Positions 41,588 to 49,789 of a DNA stretch of 64,000 bases are shown here, one piece after another. The translations under genes and the position numbers were made by a program. How positions within the stretch are numbered: position 1 is the first letter of the stretch; each line of letters starts with the position of its first letter. A model generated the notes under the pieces. That model made no database searches and was not told where the DNA came from. It saw nothing but the letters and a program-made list of their open reading frames with translations. Source of the stretch: Thermoanaerobaculum sp. (GTDB lineage Bacteria; Acidobacteriota; Thermoanaerobaculia; Multivoradales; UBA5704); NCBI GenBank assembly GCA_021154885.1, contig JAJKHS010000108.1, forward strand, positions 1 through 64,000. The letters are read 5' to 3'.

Positions 41588-42459
41588 TCGGCCTTGATGT
41601 ATTTCCCGACGATCGGCTGCAGCGCCTGGAGGGTCGCCGCCGGGATCATCGATCGTTCGGTGATGAGCGAATATTTGAGGGCCTCCGCGCAGAGGCAGTC
41701 GCGGGAGTGGGCCTCCCCGATGCGGCGCACCATCTGGCGGACGACGTCCTGGGCCATCTTGACATTTTGGCGGATGACCTCCATCACCGCCTCGCCGGAG
41801 ACGGCCTCCTCGGTCTCGTGCCAGCAGTCGTAGTCGGTAACCATCGACAGCGAGACGTAGCAGATCTCCGCCTCGCGGGCGAGCCTCGCCTCCTGGAGAT
41901 TGGTCATGCCGATGATGTCGAACCCATGGCTGCGGTAGGTCTCGGACTCGGCGCGGGTGGAGAACTGCGGCCCTTCCATGCAGACGTAGGTGCCGCCCCT
42001 GTGCACCGTGGCCCCTGCCGCCCGCGCCGACTCGGCAGCCGCGCCGAGCAGCCGCGGGCAGATCGGCTTGGCCAGCGAGACGTGGGCCACCAGCCCGTTG
42101 CCGAAGAAGGTGTCGACCCGGTGGCGGGTGCGGTCGAAGAACTGGTCGGGCACCACGATGTCGGTGGGCTTGTACTCGATCTTCAGCGAGCCGACGGCGG
42201 AGACCGAGACGATCTCCTCGACGCCCAGGAGCTTGAAGCCGTAGACGTTGGCCCGGTAGTTGAGCTCGGTGGGCAGCAGCCGGTGACCGCGGCCGTGGCG
42301 GGGCAGGAAGGCCACCTGGCGGCCGTCCAGCTCGCCGATGATGTAAGCGTCCGAAGGATCGCCGAACGGTGTCTCGATCCGGCGCTCTTCGCGGACCGTC
42401 ATCCCCTCCATCTGGTAGAGGCCGCTGCCGCCGATCACACCGATACGGATGTCACTCAT
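41584..42459 (-). CDS. mtnP: S-methyl-5'-thioadenosine phosphorylase (MTAP)
   Basis: 291 aa. It cleaves 5'-methylthioadenosine to adenine and 5-methylthioribose-1-phosphate. Family features: GVIGGSGLYQMEGM at the N-terminus, PRHGRGHRLLPTELNYRANV, MEGPQFSTRAESETYR, GMTNLQEARLAREAEICY and the DYDCW stretch typical of MTAP rather than PNP. First gene of the mtnP-surE-pcm-acyP-apt group, where adenine release and salvage are combined. Confidence 0.95.
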   Translation of the reverse strand: MSDIRIGVIGGSGLYQMEGMTVREERRIETPFGDPSDAYIIGELDGRQVAFLPRHGRGHRLLPTELNYRANVYGFKLLGVEEIVSVSAVGSLKIEYKPTDIVVPDQFFDRTRHRVDTFFGNGLVAHVSLAKPICPRLLGAAAESARAAGATVHRGGTYVCMEGPQFSTRAESETYRSHGFDIIGMTNLQEARLAREAEICYVSLSMVTDYDCWHETEEAVSGEAVMEVIRQNVKMAQDVVRQMVRRIGEAHSRDCLCAEALKYSLITERSMIPAATLQALQPIVGKYIKAE

Positions 42460-42574
42460 CAGGTAACTCCTCCTTCCAGGAGAATTCAGGGCCTGGCCGC
42501 TTGCCGGAACCGGCGGGAGAGTCTACCAGCCTGAGGCGCTGGGGGCGAGCCAGGGGGACAGCTCAGGGCTCCCA

Positions 42575-42976
42575 TCAGCTCACGACGGCCAGCCCATCGA
42601 GCCTGTCGAAATGTCTGACGTTGCGTGTCACTACCACGAGATCATTCGCGAGGGCTGTTGCACCAATCAGCACGTCCTCAAGCCCGATGGGTTCTCCACG
42701 TGAGTGGAGCTTGGCGAGGAGGTCGCCTGCGTGTTCGGCCGCTTCCAGGCCGAGGGAGAGGATTCGCACTCTGGGGAGCACCTCCCCAGCGATCCGGCTC
42801 CACAGAGCGTCCCCATCTGGACGCCGCGAGGCGCCGTATCTCAGCTCAAACACACAAACGGAGGAGGTCGCCAGAGCTTCACGGGGTGTCTGGCCCAAGC
42901 GCTCCAGCACCGCCGAGTCGGGGCGCTTCTTCAGCAGCTCGGATAGCACGTTCGTGTCGAGGAGATAGCCGCTCAA
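42575..42976 (-). CDS. vapC: VapC-family PIN-domain toxin
   Basis: 133 aa. PIN ribonuclease: MSGYLLDTNVLSELLKK gives the first acidic residue (D7), FELRYG the conserved glutamate, and GLEDVLIGATALANDLVVVT with RNVRHFDRL the last acidic residues. Its start overlaps the stop of the upstream Phd-type antitoxin by 4 nt, the usual type II pair layout. It looks intact. Confidence 0.93.
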   Translation of the reverse strand: MSGYLLDTNVLSELLKKRPDSAVLERLGQTPREALATSSVCVFELRYGASRRPDGDALWSRIAGEVLPRVRILSLGLEAAEHAGDLLAKLHSRGEPIGLEDVLIGATALANDLVVVTRNVRHFDRLDGLAVVS

Positions 42977-43260
42977 GAAGCCTCTTCATTCACCCAGCGG
43001 AGAGGTTCTCCCGCTGAGCGGGGCTGGTGCTTGAACCGGGCTTCGACGATCTCGTCCATGGCTGCGAAGAAGGGGTCGTCCTCCTCCAGCCACCCTTTCA
43101 CGTTGACCAGGTGATCCGTCTCGTCCTCCTCCGACGCAGGGACGAGTTTCGCGACAGCCTTGCCCTGCTGGGTGATCAAGACGGTCTCGCCCTCGTGGAC
43201 GACACGTCCCAGCAGGTCGGAGAACCTTTCCTTGGCTTCAGTGACGTTCAGCTTGGTCAC
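42973..43260 (-). CDS. Phd/YefM-type antitoxin
   Basis: 95 aa. N-terminus MTKLNVTEAKERFSDLLGRV and VLITQQGKAVAKLVP match the Phd/YefM DNA-binding fold; the acidic tail (GWLEEDDPFFAAMDEIVEA) would wrap the toxin. Such antitoxins usually repress their own operon. Translationally coupled to the vapC gene that follows. Confidence 0.93.
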   Translation of the reverse strand: MTKLNVTEAKERFSDLLGRVVHEGETVLITQQGKAVAKLVPASEEDETDHLVNVKGWLEEDDPFFAAMDEIVEARFKHQPRSAGEPLRWVNEEAS

Positions 43261-43311
43261 GATCGGGACCTCCGATCCCTATCATAGCCCGTCCACCGCA
43301 ACTCTCCACGC

Positions 43312-44286
43312 TTACCGGATCGCCTCCACCACCGCCAGCGCTGTGGCCAGCGCCTGGCGCCCCCGCTCGCCGTCCACCCGGGGCGCCGATTTCCCCCGGC
43401 AGGCGGCGAGGAAGGCTTCGAGCTCCCGCTTCAGGGGCTCGGCCCGCTCGACGGTGAGATCGTCCGGCAGGATGCGACGCTCGCCGTCCCTCTCCTCCAG
43501 CCGGTAGCCCTTGATCTCCTGCGCCTGGTAGTCCAGGGAGTAGTACCGGTTCGGCAGGAAGGCCCGCAGCTTGCGCGCCCGCTCGGAGGAGACCCGCGAC
43601 GCCGTCAGGTTGGCTACCCCGCCGGAGGCGAACTGCAGCCGCACGTTGGCGATGTCGATGCGCGGCGATAGCACCGGGATGCCAGTGGCCCGCACCTCTT
43701 CGACCGGGCTGGGGTCGAGGGCATGGAGGATCTGGAGGTCGTGGATCATCAGGTCGAGGATCACGTCCACGTCCAGGCTGCGCGGCGAGAAGACCCCCAG
43801 GCGCTGCACCTCGACGAAGCGCGGCGGCGTGCCCACCGCCAGCAGAGCCTGGACCGCGGGATTGAAAAACTCCACGTGCCCCACGGCGAGCACGCGGTCG
43901 CCCGTGTGGGCCAGCAGGCGGTCGGCCTCCGCGAGGCTGGCGGCCAGGGGCTTCTCGATCAGCACGTGCAGGCCGCGGCCGAGCAGGGCGCAGCCCATGT
44001 CGGCGTGGGCCACCGTGGGCGCCGCCACCACCGCCGCTTCGATCTCGCCGGCCAGCTCTTCGAGCCGGGGAAAGATCCGCGCGCCGTAGTCGCGGGCGGC
44101 CGCCTCCGCCGATCGGGGATCGGGATCGTAGATACCGGCCAGCTCGGCGCCGGGCAGCGACGACAGCAGACGGACGTGGTTGCGTCCCATGGCGCCGGTG
44201 CCGAAGACGCCGACGCGCAGGGGGGGCGGCGACCCCGGAAGAAGGCTATTCAGGCTCGCCTCCTCCGTCTCCTCCGCGGCCACCAC
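43312..44286 (-). CDS. Gfo/Idh/MocA-family NAD(P)-dependent oxidoreductase linked to lpxA
   Basis: 324 aa from GTG 44286, overlapping the end of lpxA by 41 nt (a later start is possible). Rossmann motif VGVFGTGAMGRNHVRLL and the family signature VLIEKPLAASLAEADRLL are present. Proteins of this family next to lpxA include GnnA, which oxidises UDP-GlcNAc at C3 so that an amino sugar (GlcNAc3N) can be made for amide-linked lipid A. The partner aminotransferase GnnB is not in the window, so that role is only a suggestion. Last gene of the envelope operon. Confidence 0.85.
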   Translation of the reverse strand: MVAAEETEEASLNSLLPGSPPPLRVGVFGTGAMGRNHVRLLSSLPGAELAGIYDPDPRSAEAAARDYGARIFPRLEELAGEIEAAVVAAPTVAHADMGCALLGRGLHVLIEKPLAASLAEADRLLAHTGDRVLAVGHVEFFNPAVQALLAVGTPPRFVEVQRLGVFSPRSLDVDVILDLMIHDLQILHALDPSPVEEVRATGIPVLSPRIDIANVRLQFASGGVANLTASRVSSERARKLRAFLPNRYYSLDYQAQEIKGYRLEERDGERRILPDDLTVERAEPLKRELEAFLAACRGKSAPRVDGERGRQALATALAVVEAIR

Positions 44287-45073
44287 CCTGCGGCGTGGAC
44301 TTGTGGAGCCCCCGCCGGCTGCTCTCGACGAAGGCGATCAGGTAGTCGACGTCCGGATCGCCGGCGAGCTCGGCCTTGAGCCGCTCCAGGGCCTGGGGAG
44401 TGTTCAGCTTGGAGCGCACCAGGATGCGGTAGGCGAGCTCCAGCCGGCGCACCCGCTCGGCGTCGAACCCCTTGCGCTTGAGGCCGATGGAGTTCAAGCC
44501 ATAGCAGGCGGGCTTCTGCCCCACGGTCTTGACGAAGGGCAGGACATCCATGGTGGCCACCGTGTAGCCGCCCACGTAGGCGTGGCGGCCCACCCGGCAG
44601 AATTGGTGCACGGAGCTGAAAGCGCTGATGTTGGCGTCGTCGTGGACCTCGACGTGCCCCGCCAGGGTGGCGTTGTTGGCGAAGACGATGCGGCTCCCCA
44701 CCTGGCAGTCGTGGCCGATGTGGGTGTAGGCCATGAACAGGCTGTCGCTTCCGACCCGGGTGACGCCGCCGCCTTTGGCCGTGCCGCGGTGGACGGTGCA
44801 GAATTCCCGGAAATGGTTGCGGTCGCCGATCTCCAGCCAGACCTCCTCGCCCTGGAACTTGAGGTCCTGGGGATCGAAGCCGATGGCGGCGCTGGGGTAG
44901 ATCCGGTTCTCGCGGCCGATACGAGCGGGCCCGAGCACCATCGCCCCGGCTCCCACCTCGGTGCCGTCGCCGATCTCGACGCCGGCGCCGATCACCGCGA
45001 ACGGCCCGACGCGCACCCCGTCGCCCAACCGGGCGGCAGGGTCCACCACGGCCAAGGGATGGATGAGAGTCAT
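44246..45073 (-). CDS. lpxA: UDP-N-acetylglucosamine O-acyltransferase LpxA
   Basis: 275 aa from ATG 45073, which overlaps the fabZ stop (ATGA). First step of lipid A synthesis: transfers a hydroxyacyl group from ACP to UDP-GlcNAc. Left-handed beta-helix hexapeptide repeats occupy the N-terminal two thirds (IGAGVEIGDGTEVGAG); the catalytic histidine lies in AYTHIGHDCQVG. YGLNSIGLKRKGF leads into the C-terminal helical domain. The Gly/Pro-rich last 20 residues overlap the next gene. Confidence 0.96.
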   Translation of the reverse strand: MTLIHPLAVVDPAARLGDGVRVGPFAVIGAGVEIGDGTEVGAGAMVLGPARIGRENRIYPSAAIGFDPQDLKFQGEEVWLEIGDRNHFREFCTVHRGTAKGGGVTRVGSDSLFMAYTHIGHDCQVGSRIVFANNATLAGHVEVHDDANISAFSSVHQFCRVGRHAYVGGYTVATMDVLPFVKTVGQKPACYGLNSIGLKRKGFDAERVRRLELAYRILVRSKLNTPQALERLKAELAGDPDVDYLIAFVESSRRGLHKSTPQGGGRGGDGGGEPE

Positions 45074-45540
45074 CAACGGTCCACCATCGCCGACGAGATC
45101 ACGGCCTCGGCGGCGAGCTGGCCGTCCACCATCACCCTGCCGGACAGCTTGCAGTAGGTGCTGCGCAGGCGCAGCACCTCGACCTCGTAGCGGATCTGGT
45201 CGCCGGGAACCACCGGCCGGCGAAACTTGGCCTCCTCGATGCCGGCGAACAGCAGGAGCTTGCTGGCGCGGTCCGGCACGTCGCCCAGCAGCAGCAGGCC
45301 GCCGGCCTGGGCCATGCCCTCGACGAGCAGCACGCCCGGGACCACGGGCCGGCCCGGGAAGTGGCCGGCGAAGAAGGGCTCGTTGATGGTGACGTTCTTG
45401 AGCGCGACGATGCGCTTGCCCGGCTCGACCTCCAGCACGCGGTCCACCAGCAGGAACGGATAGCGGTGGGGCAGCACCGAGAGGATCCACTCGACGTCCC
45501 ACTGCGGTGTCTTCGGTATCTTCGGGGTCGGCTCGCTCAA
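45073..45540 (-). CDS. fabZ: 3-hydroxyacyl-ACP dehydratase FabZ
   Basis: 155 aa. Hot-dog fold dehydratase of fatty acid synthesis. The active site LPHRYPFLLVDRV contains the catalytic histidine and PGVLLVEGMAQAGG the catalytic glutamate; NEPFFAGHFPGRPVVPG is conserved. It sits between lpxD and lpxA with very tight spacing, the classic lipid A/fatty acid balance cluster. Confidence 0.97.
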   Translation of the reverse strand: MSEPTPKIPKTPQWDVEWILSVLPHRYPFLLVDRVLEVEPGKRIVALKNVTINEPFFAGHFPGRPVVPGVLLVEGMAQAGGLLLLGDVPDRASKLLLFAGIEEAKFRRPVVPGDQIRYEVEVLRLRSTYCKLSGRVMVDGQLAAEAVISSAMVDR

Positions 45541-45541
45541 C

Positions 45542-46606
45542 TCAATCCTCCTCGCCGGCCTCGCCGTCCTCGCCGGTTCCCCCGAGCTTGCGCTCGAGGG
45601 CCCGGAGGCGCCGGCTCATCTCTTCCAGGCGCGACGTCAAGGCGATCTGACGCCGCCATTTGCGGATCTCCACCGCGGGGATGCCGGCCACGACCTTTCC
45701 GGCTTCCACCGATGCCAGGGCCGCCGACTTGGCCGCCACCTGGACGCGGTCCCCGAGCTCGATGTGGCCGGCGACCCCCGACTGCCCCGCCAGCACCACC
45801 CCGTCGCCCAGCCGGGCGCTCCCCGCAATGCCGGCCTGGCCGCACAGGATACAGTGCCGGCCGACCTGCACGTTGTGACCCACCTGGACCAGATTGTCGA
45901 CCTTGGTGCCGGCCCCGATGCGGGTCTCGCCCAGGGTGGCGCGGTCGATCGTGCTGTTGGCGCCGATCTCCACCTCCGCCTCCACGACCACGCGGCCGAC
46001 CTGTGGCACCTTGTGGTGGACTCCGCCGTGGGTGGCATAGCCGAAGCCGTCCGCTCCCAGCACCACGCCGGCGTGGACGATCGCGGCCGTTCCGACCTCG
46101 GTGCCGTCGTAGAGCACGGCGTGGGGATGGAGCACCGCCCCCTCCCCCACTGCGCAGCCCCGGCCCACGGCGACGAAGGCGTGGACGGTGGCGCCGGCGC
46201 CGATCCGGCTGCCCGCCCCGATCACCACGTAGGGCCCGACGTGCGCGGTAGGGTCCACGACGCAGCCGGCCTCCAGGATTGCCGTGGGATGGACCCCCGG
46301 CTCCCGGCGGCGATTGCCGGGATCATCGGGATGGAGCCGCGCCAGCAGCAGGGCCAGCGCATAGCCGGGATCGTCCACCACCAGCAGGTCGCGGCCGAGG
46401 ACGGCCCGGTCGGCCAGGGCCTTCCCCACCAGCAGGGCCCCGGCGCGGCTGGCTGCCGCCTGGGCTCGATAGCGGGGACTGGTCAGGAAGGAGAGGTCGG
46501 CAGGGCCGGCGCCTTCCAGGGTGCGAATCGTCTCGACGGCACGCTCAGGGTCCCCCTCGACCCGGCCTCCCACCAGCTCGGCGAGCTCGGCGAGCCGGTA
46601 GCCCAC
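45542..46606 (-). CDS. lpxD: UDP-3-O-(3-hydroxyacyl)glucosamine N-acyltransferase LpxD
   Basis: 354 aa. Third lipid A step: adds the N-linked hydroxyacyl chain. An N-terminal uridine-binding domain ([19 protein letters not shown]) is followed by hexapeptide beta-helix repeats and the catalytic [20 protein letters not shown] stretch. A C-terminal helix ([20 protein letters not shown]) could aid trimerisation. Located 3 nt after ompH and directly before fabZ. Confidence 0.96.
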   Translation of the reverse strand: MGYRLAELAELVGGRVEGDPERAVETIRTLEGAGPADLSFLTSPRYRAQAAASRAGALLVGKALADRAVLGRDLLVVDDPGYALALLLARLHPDDPGNRRREPGVHPTAILEAGCVVDPTAHVGPYVVIGAGSRIGAGATVHAFVAVGRGCAVGEGAVLHPHAVLYDGTEVGTAAIVHAGVVLGADGFGYATHGGVHHKVPQVGRVVVEAEVEIGANSTIDRATLGETRIGAGTKVDNLVQVGHNVQVGRHCILCGQAGIAGSARLGDGVVLAGQSGVAGHIELGDRVQVAAKSAALASVEAGKVVAGIPAVEIRKWRRQIALTSRLEEMSRRLRALERKLGGTGEDGEAGEED

Positions 46607-46609
46607 GCG

Positions 46610-47173
46610 CTACTTACCCGCGGCCGCGGCGTCCAGCCGCTGAATCACCGTGCTGGTGATGTCGATCGCCTCGTCGGCGTAGATCAGGCCGCTCTCGAAC
46701 TTGCGGAAGATCAGGGTGTAGCCGAGGTCCTTGCCGACCTGGTTGATCACCGGCATCACGCGCTCGTCGATGCCCGTCAGCATGTCATCCCGCTTCTTGT
46801 TCAGCTCGCGGGTGGCGTCGTCCTGCGCGCGGCGCAGGGCGATGTCCTTCTCCTCCAACTGCTTGGAGAGGTCGGCGAGCTTGTCCTGAGCGAGGGAGAG
46901 GCGGCCGTCGGTGATCTTGGTCTGCAGGTCCTTGAGCTCCTGAGCCTTGGTGCGGAGCTCGTTCTCCCGCTGCTCCTGGAGCTTCTTGAGGTCCGCCACG
47001 GCCTTCTTGCCCGCCACCGAGGAGAGTAGAATCTTCTCCGTGTCGATCACGGCAATCTTGATGGCGCCGCCGGCGGCGGGAGCGGCGGCCGCCTGGGCCG
47101 CCAGCGGAGCGGCCAGCGCCAGACCCAGAAGGCCCGCGGCAGTGGCACGGGAAAGACGGATTCGGAACGACAT
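46610..47173 (-). CDS. skp: OmpH/Skp-family periplasmic chaperone
   Basis: 187 aa from ATG 47173, with AGGAGAAA about 7 nt upstream. Signal peptide (RLSRATAAGLLGLALAAPLA) followed by IKIAVIDTEKILLSS and a long charged coiled coil (ELRTKAQELKDLQTKITDG), the Skp tentacles. It binds unfolded outer-membrane proteins in the periplasm and delivers them to BamA, encoded just upstream. Confidence 0.92.
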   Translation of the reverse strand: MSFRIRLSRATAAGLLGLALAAPLAAQAAAAPAAGGAIKIAVIDTEKILLSSVAGKKAVADLKKLQEQRENELRTKAQELKDLQTKITDGRLSLAQDKLADLSKQLEEKDIALRRAQDDATRELNKKRDDMLTGIDERVMPVINQVGKDLGYTLIFRKFESGLIYADEAIDITSTVIQRLDAAAAGK

Positions 47174-47224
47174 CACGGGGTTTCTCCTATTCCTTGTCGA
47201 TCAACGGTCGATCAAACGGGTCGA

Positions 47225-49708
47225 TCAGAAGCTGGTTCCGATACTGAATTGGAAGTTCTGGAAGCTGTCTTCCGGCAGCGGGTTGAGGTTCTTGGCATAG
47301 ATGAAGCGCAACGGCGCGCCGAATACGGGCAGCAGGACCCGCAACTCCACGCCCGCGGTCTTGCGCAGGCCCGACAGGTTGAACGATGCGCCCTCGCCGT
47401 AGACGTTGCCAGCATCGGCGAACAGCAGCAGCCGGAAGGGCCCGCCGAGAATGAAATGGTACTCCAAATTGAGCTGCGCAAACTTGTCGCCGCCCAGGAT
47501 GATGCCGTTCACGTCGCGCAGGGGCTGGTTCTTCGCGTCGCGCAGGAAGATGGAGCGGAAGGCGTGACCACGGATGCTGTTCTCGCCGCCCAGGAAGAAG
47601 CGCTCGAGGATCGGGATCGTATGGCCGCCGAAGGGCTTGATCCAGCCGGCTTCGACGTTGACGGCGAACAGCGACTTCGTGGGGTAGGTGGTCACCGGCC
47701 GGAAGATGCTGTACGACGCCTCGGGTCGCCAGAAGTTGTTGTCGCCACCCAGGAAGCCGCCCGCGTACTCCACGGCCAGGGACAGCTTCTGGCCGCTGGT
47801 GGTTTCGAAGGGGTTGTCCCGGCTGTCGTAGGCGAACGCCGGCCGCAGCGACGAGTTGTTGATCCGCAGCTTGGTGGTGACGATACTGCCCGGCTGCGGC
47901 GAGCCGGCCGGCGGTGGCGTCTCGCCGGGCAGGAGCGCCGGGATGGTGACGGTGGTCTCGTCGTTGTAATTGGACCGGTTGTAGCTGAGGCTGGCCGAGT
48001 TGAACAGCCGGTAGTTGCGGCCGTAGGTGAAGACCGCGCCCTTGCTGTGGCGCAGATAGGTATCCGCGGAACCCGACAGCAGGTCGTACTGAAGGCTCTG
48101 GTTGTAGGCCCGGATGCCGACGCTCTGCGGCCGGTCGAGGAACCAGGGCACGGAGTAGGAGAGGTCGAAGAAGTTCCGCAGCTTGCCGCTCTGGAGCGAC
48201 AGCCCCACCTGCTCGCCGCGGCCGAGGAAGTTCTTGGTGCTGATGGAGAACTGGCCGAAGAAGCCGTCGAGCTCGCTCCAGCCGCCGCCGAACTGCAGCT
48301 CGGTGCGGTCCGCCTCCGCGCCCTTGAAGGTTAGGTTGACCTTCTTCTTCTCGGTGTCGGTGTCGATCTCGACCGGGTCCTCCTCGTTGAGCTTGAAGTA
48401 CCCGAGCTGATTGACCTTGAGGACGCTGTTGCGGATCGACGCCACGTTCATCAGGCCGCCCTCGTAGAGGCGCAGCTCGCGGCGCAGCACCTTGTCCTTG
48501 GTGCGGTCGTTGCCAGAGAACTCGATGCGCCCCACCTGGAACTGGTCCCCCTCCTTGATGTGGACGACCACGTCGGCGACGCGCCCCGGCCGCTCCACCA
48601 GCTCGGGCTCGATGCGGGCGAAGATGTAACCGGTGTTGTGGTAGAGGTCCGAGATCTCCTTCACGCCGTCGTCGACGACCTTGGAGCGCAGCCAGCCGCC
48701 GGTCTTGTGCTCGAAGGCCCGCAGCAGGATCGTATTGTTGTAGATCTGGTTGCCCTCGAGAGTCACCTGGCCGAACCTCCACCGCTCCCCCTCCTCGATG
48801 GGGATGGTGATGAACATCCGGCGGTTCTGGTCCTTGGGAGTGGCCGCCGTGGGGTTCATGGCCCGGACCTCGACCTTCGGATCGCCGAGGACGACGTTCT
48901 TGTAGCCGACGCCGCGGTAGAGGTCGCGGATCTTGTCGAGATCCTCCTGGAGCTTGGCCGGATCGTAGATGTCCCACTTGGCGATCCGGGAGATGAGATT
49001 GCTCTCCTTGGTCTTCTTCATCGACCAGCGCAGCCGCGTATTGCTGAATACCGTGTTGCCTTCGAACTTGATGTCGGAGATGCGGACGCGGTTGCCCTCG
49101 TCGACGGTGAAGACGACCTTCTTCTCGTTGGGCGCCACGTCCGTGACGCTGTACTGGGCGTTGGCGAAGCGGTAGCCCTTCTCGGCGTAGAGCTGCTCGA
49201 TCAGCGACTTGATGCGCTGCAGCTCGCCGAGCGACAGGGGCTCGCCCTCGTGCACCCGGATGCGCTGGGTGGTCATCTTGTCCTGGAGGTCCGTCTTCGA
49301 GATGCGTTTCAAGTTCTCGTAGTCGATGGAGCGCAGGAGCGGCCGCTCGGCGACCGTGATCACCAGGCGCACCCCGGCCGGCGTCGGGATGCTCTCCACC
49401 TCGACGTTGTCCACCAGGTTGCGGTCCCAGAGCTGCTTGACATTGCGGTTGAGGGCGTCCTCGTCCAGGGGCTGTCCCGGCTCGAGGCCGAGGTAGTAGC
49501 GGAGGGTGTCCTCCGACAGGGTCTTGGTGCCCTTGAATTCGATCGCCTCGATGGTCCGGCCGTTGACCGGCGGTTGCGGCGCCTGCGGTGCCTGCGCGCG
49601 GGCGGAGATGCCGCCCGAGAGCAGCGACGGCAGCAGCAGCACCACCAGGAGGCGGCGCACAACCTGCCAGCGGCGCGATCCACGCCGGCCCACGATGAGA
49701 TCAGCCAT
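47225..49708 (-). CDS. bamA: Outer-membrane protein assembly factor BamA
   Basis: 827 aa. Core of the BAM complex that inserts beta-barrels into the outer membrane. N-terminal signal sequence, then POTRA domains (IEAIEFKGTKTLSEDTLRYY; IKFEGNTVFSNTRLRWSMKK; VTLEGNQIYNNTILLRAFEH; RIEFSGNDRTKDKVL) and a C-terminal barrel ending in FQFSIGTSF with the expected terminal Phe. The loop motif with GGENSIRGHAFRS corresponds to the conserved VRGF/Y-type barrel motif. Downstream genes skp, lpxD, fabZ and lpxA complete an outer-membrane biogenesis operon. Confidence 0.96.
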   Translation of the reverse strand: MADLIVGRRGSRRWQVVRRLLVVLLLPSLLSGGISARAQAPQAPQPPVNGRTIEAIEFKGTKTLSEDTLRYYLGLEPGQPLDEDALNRNVKQLWDRNLVDNVEVESIPTPAGVRLVITVAERPLLRSIDYENLKRISKTDLQDKMTTQRIRVHEGEPLSLGELQRIKSLIEQLYAEKGYRFANAQYSVTDVAPNEKKVVFTVDEGNRVRISDIKFEGNTVFSNTRLRWSMKKTKESNLISRIAKWDIYDPAKLQEDLDKIRDLYRGVGYKNVVLGDPKVEVRAMNPTAATPKDQNRRMFITIPIEEGERWRFGQVTLEGNQIYNNTILLRAFEHKTGGWLRSKVVDDGVKEISDLYHNTGYIFARIEPELVERPGRVADVVVHIKEGDQFQVGRIEFSGNDRTKDKVLRRELRLYEGGLMNVASIRNSVLKVNQLGYFKLNEEDPVEIDTDTEKKKVNLTFKGAEADRTELQFGGGWSELDGFFGQFSISTKNFLGRGEQVGLSLQSGKLRNFFDLSYSVPWFLDRPQSVGIRAYNQSLQYDLLSGSADTYLRHSKGAVFTYGRNYRLFNSASLSYNRSNYNDETTVTIPALLPGETPPPAGSPQPGSIVTTKLRINNSSLRPAFAYDSRDNPFETTSGQKLSLAVEYAGGFLGGDNNFWRPEASYSIFRPVTTYPTKSLFAVNVEAGWIKPFGGHTIPILERFFLGGENSIRGHAFRSIFLRDAKNQPLRDVNGIILGGDKFAQLNLEYHFILGGPFRLLLFADAGNVYGEGASFNLSGLRKTAGVELRVLLPVFGAPLRFIYAKNLNPLPEDSFQNFQFSIGTSF

Positions 49709-49727
49709 CGTCTCGTCCTTTCCTGGT

Positions 49728-49750
49728 CCCGGCGGCTTGAAGCCGCCGGG
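49728..49750. other. Perfect hairpin between clpC and bamA
   Basis: CCCGGCGGCTT and AAGCCGCCGGG form an 11-bp stem around one base. It lies between the clpC stop and the bamA ribosome binding site. No T-run follows in the direction of transcription, so it is not a standard terminator; it could limit or tune read-through or mRNA processing. Confidence 0.45.
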
Positions 49751-49789
49751 AGTGACTGCCGCTCTTGCTGATAGCCGCCGGCCGGCGGT

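Noticed and set aside
42575..43260. Toxin-antitoxin pair as a novel system
   Set aside because: It is a standard Phd/VapC pair with intact motifs and ordinary overlap; nothing unusual beyond its place among core genes.
49728..49750. Rho-independent terminator between clpC and bamA
   Set aside because: The stem is perfect but no T-run follows in the direction of transcription, so it is listed only as a hairpin.
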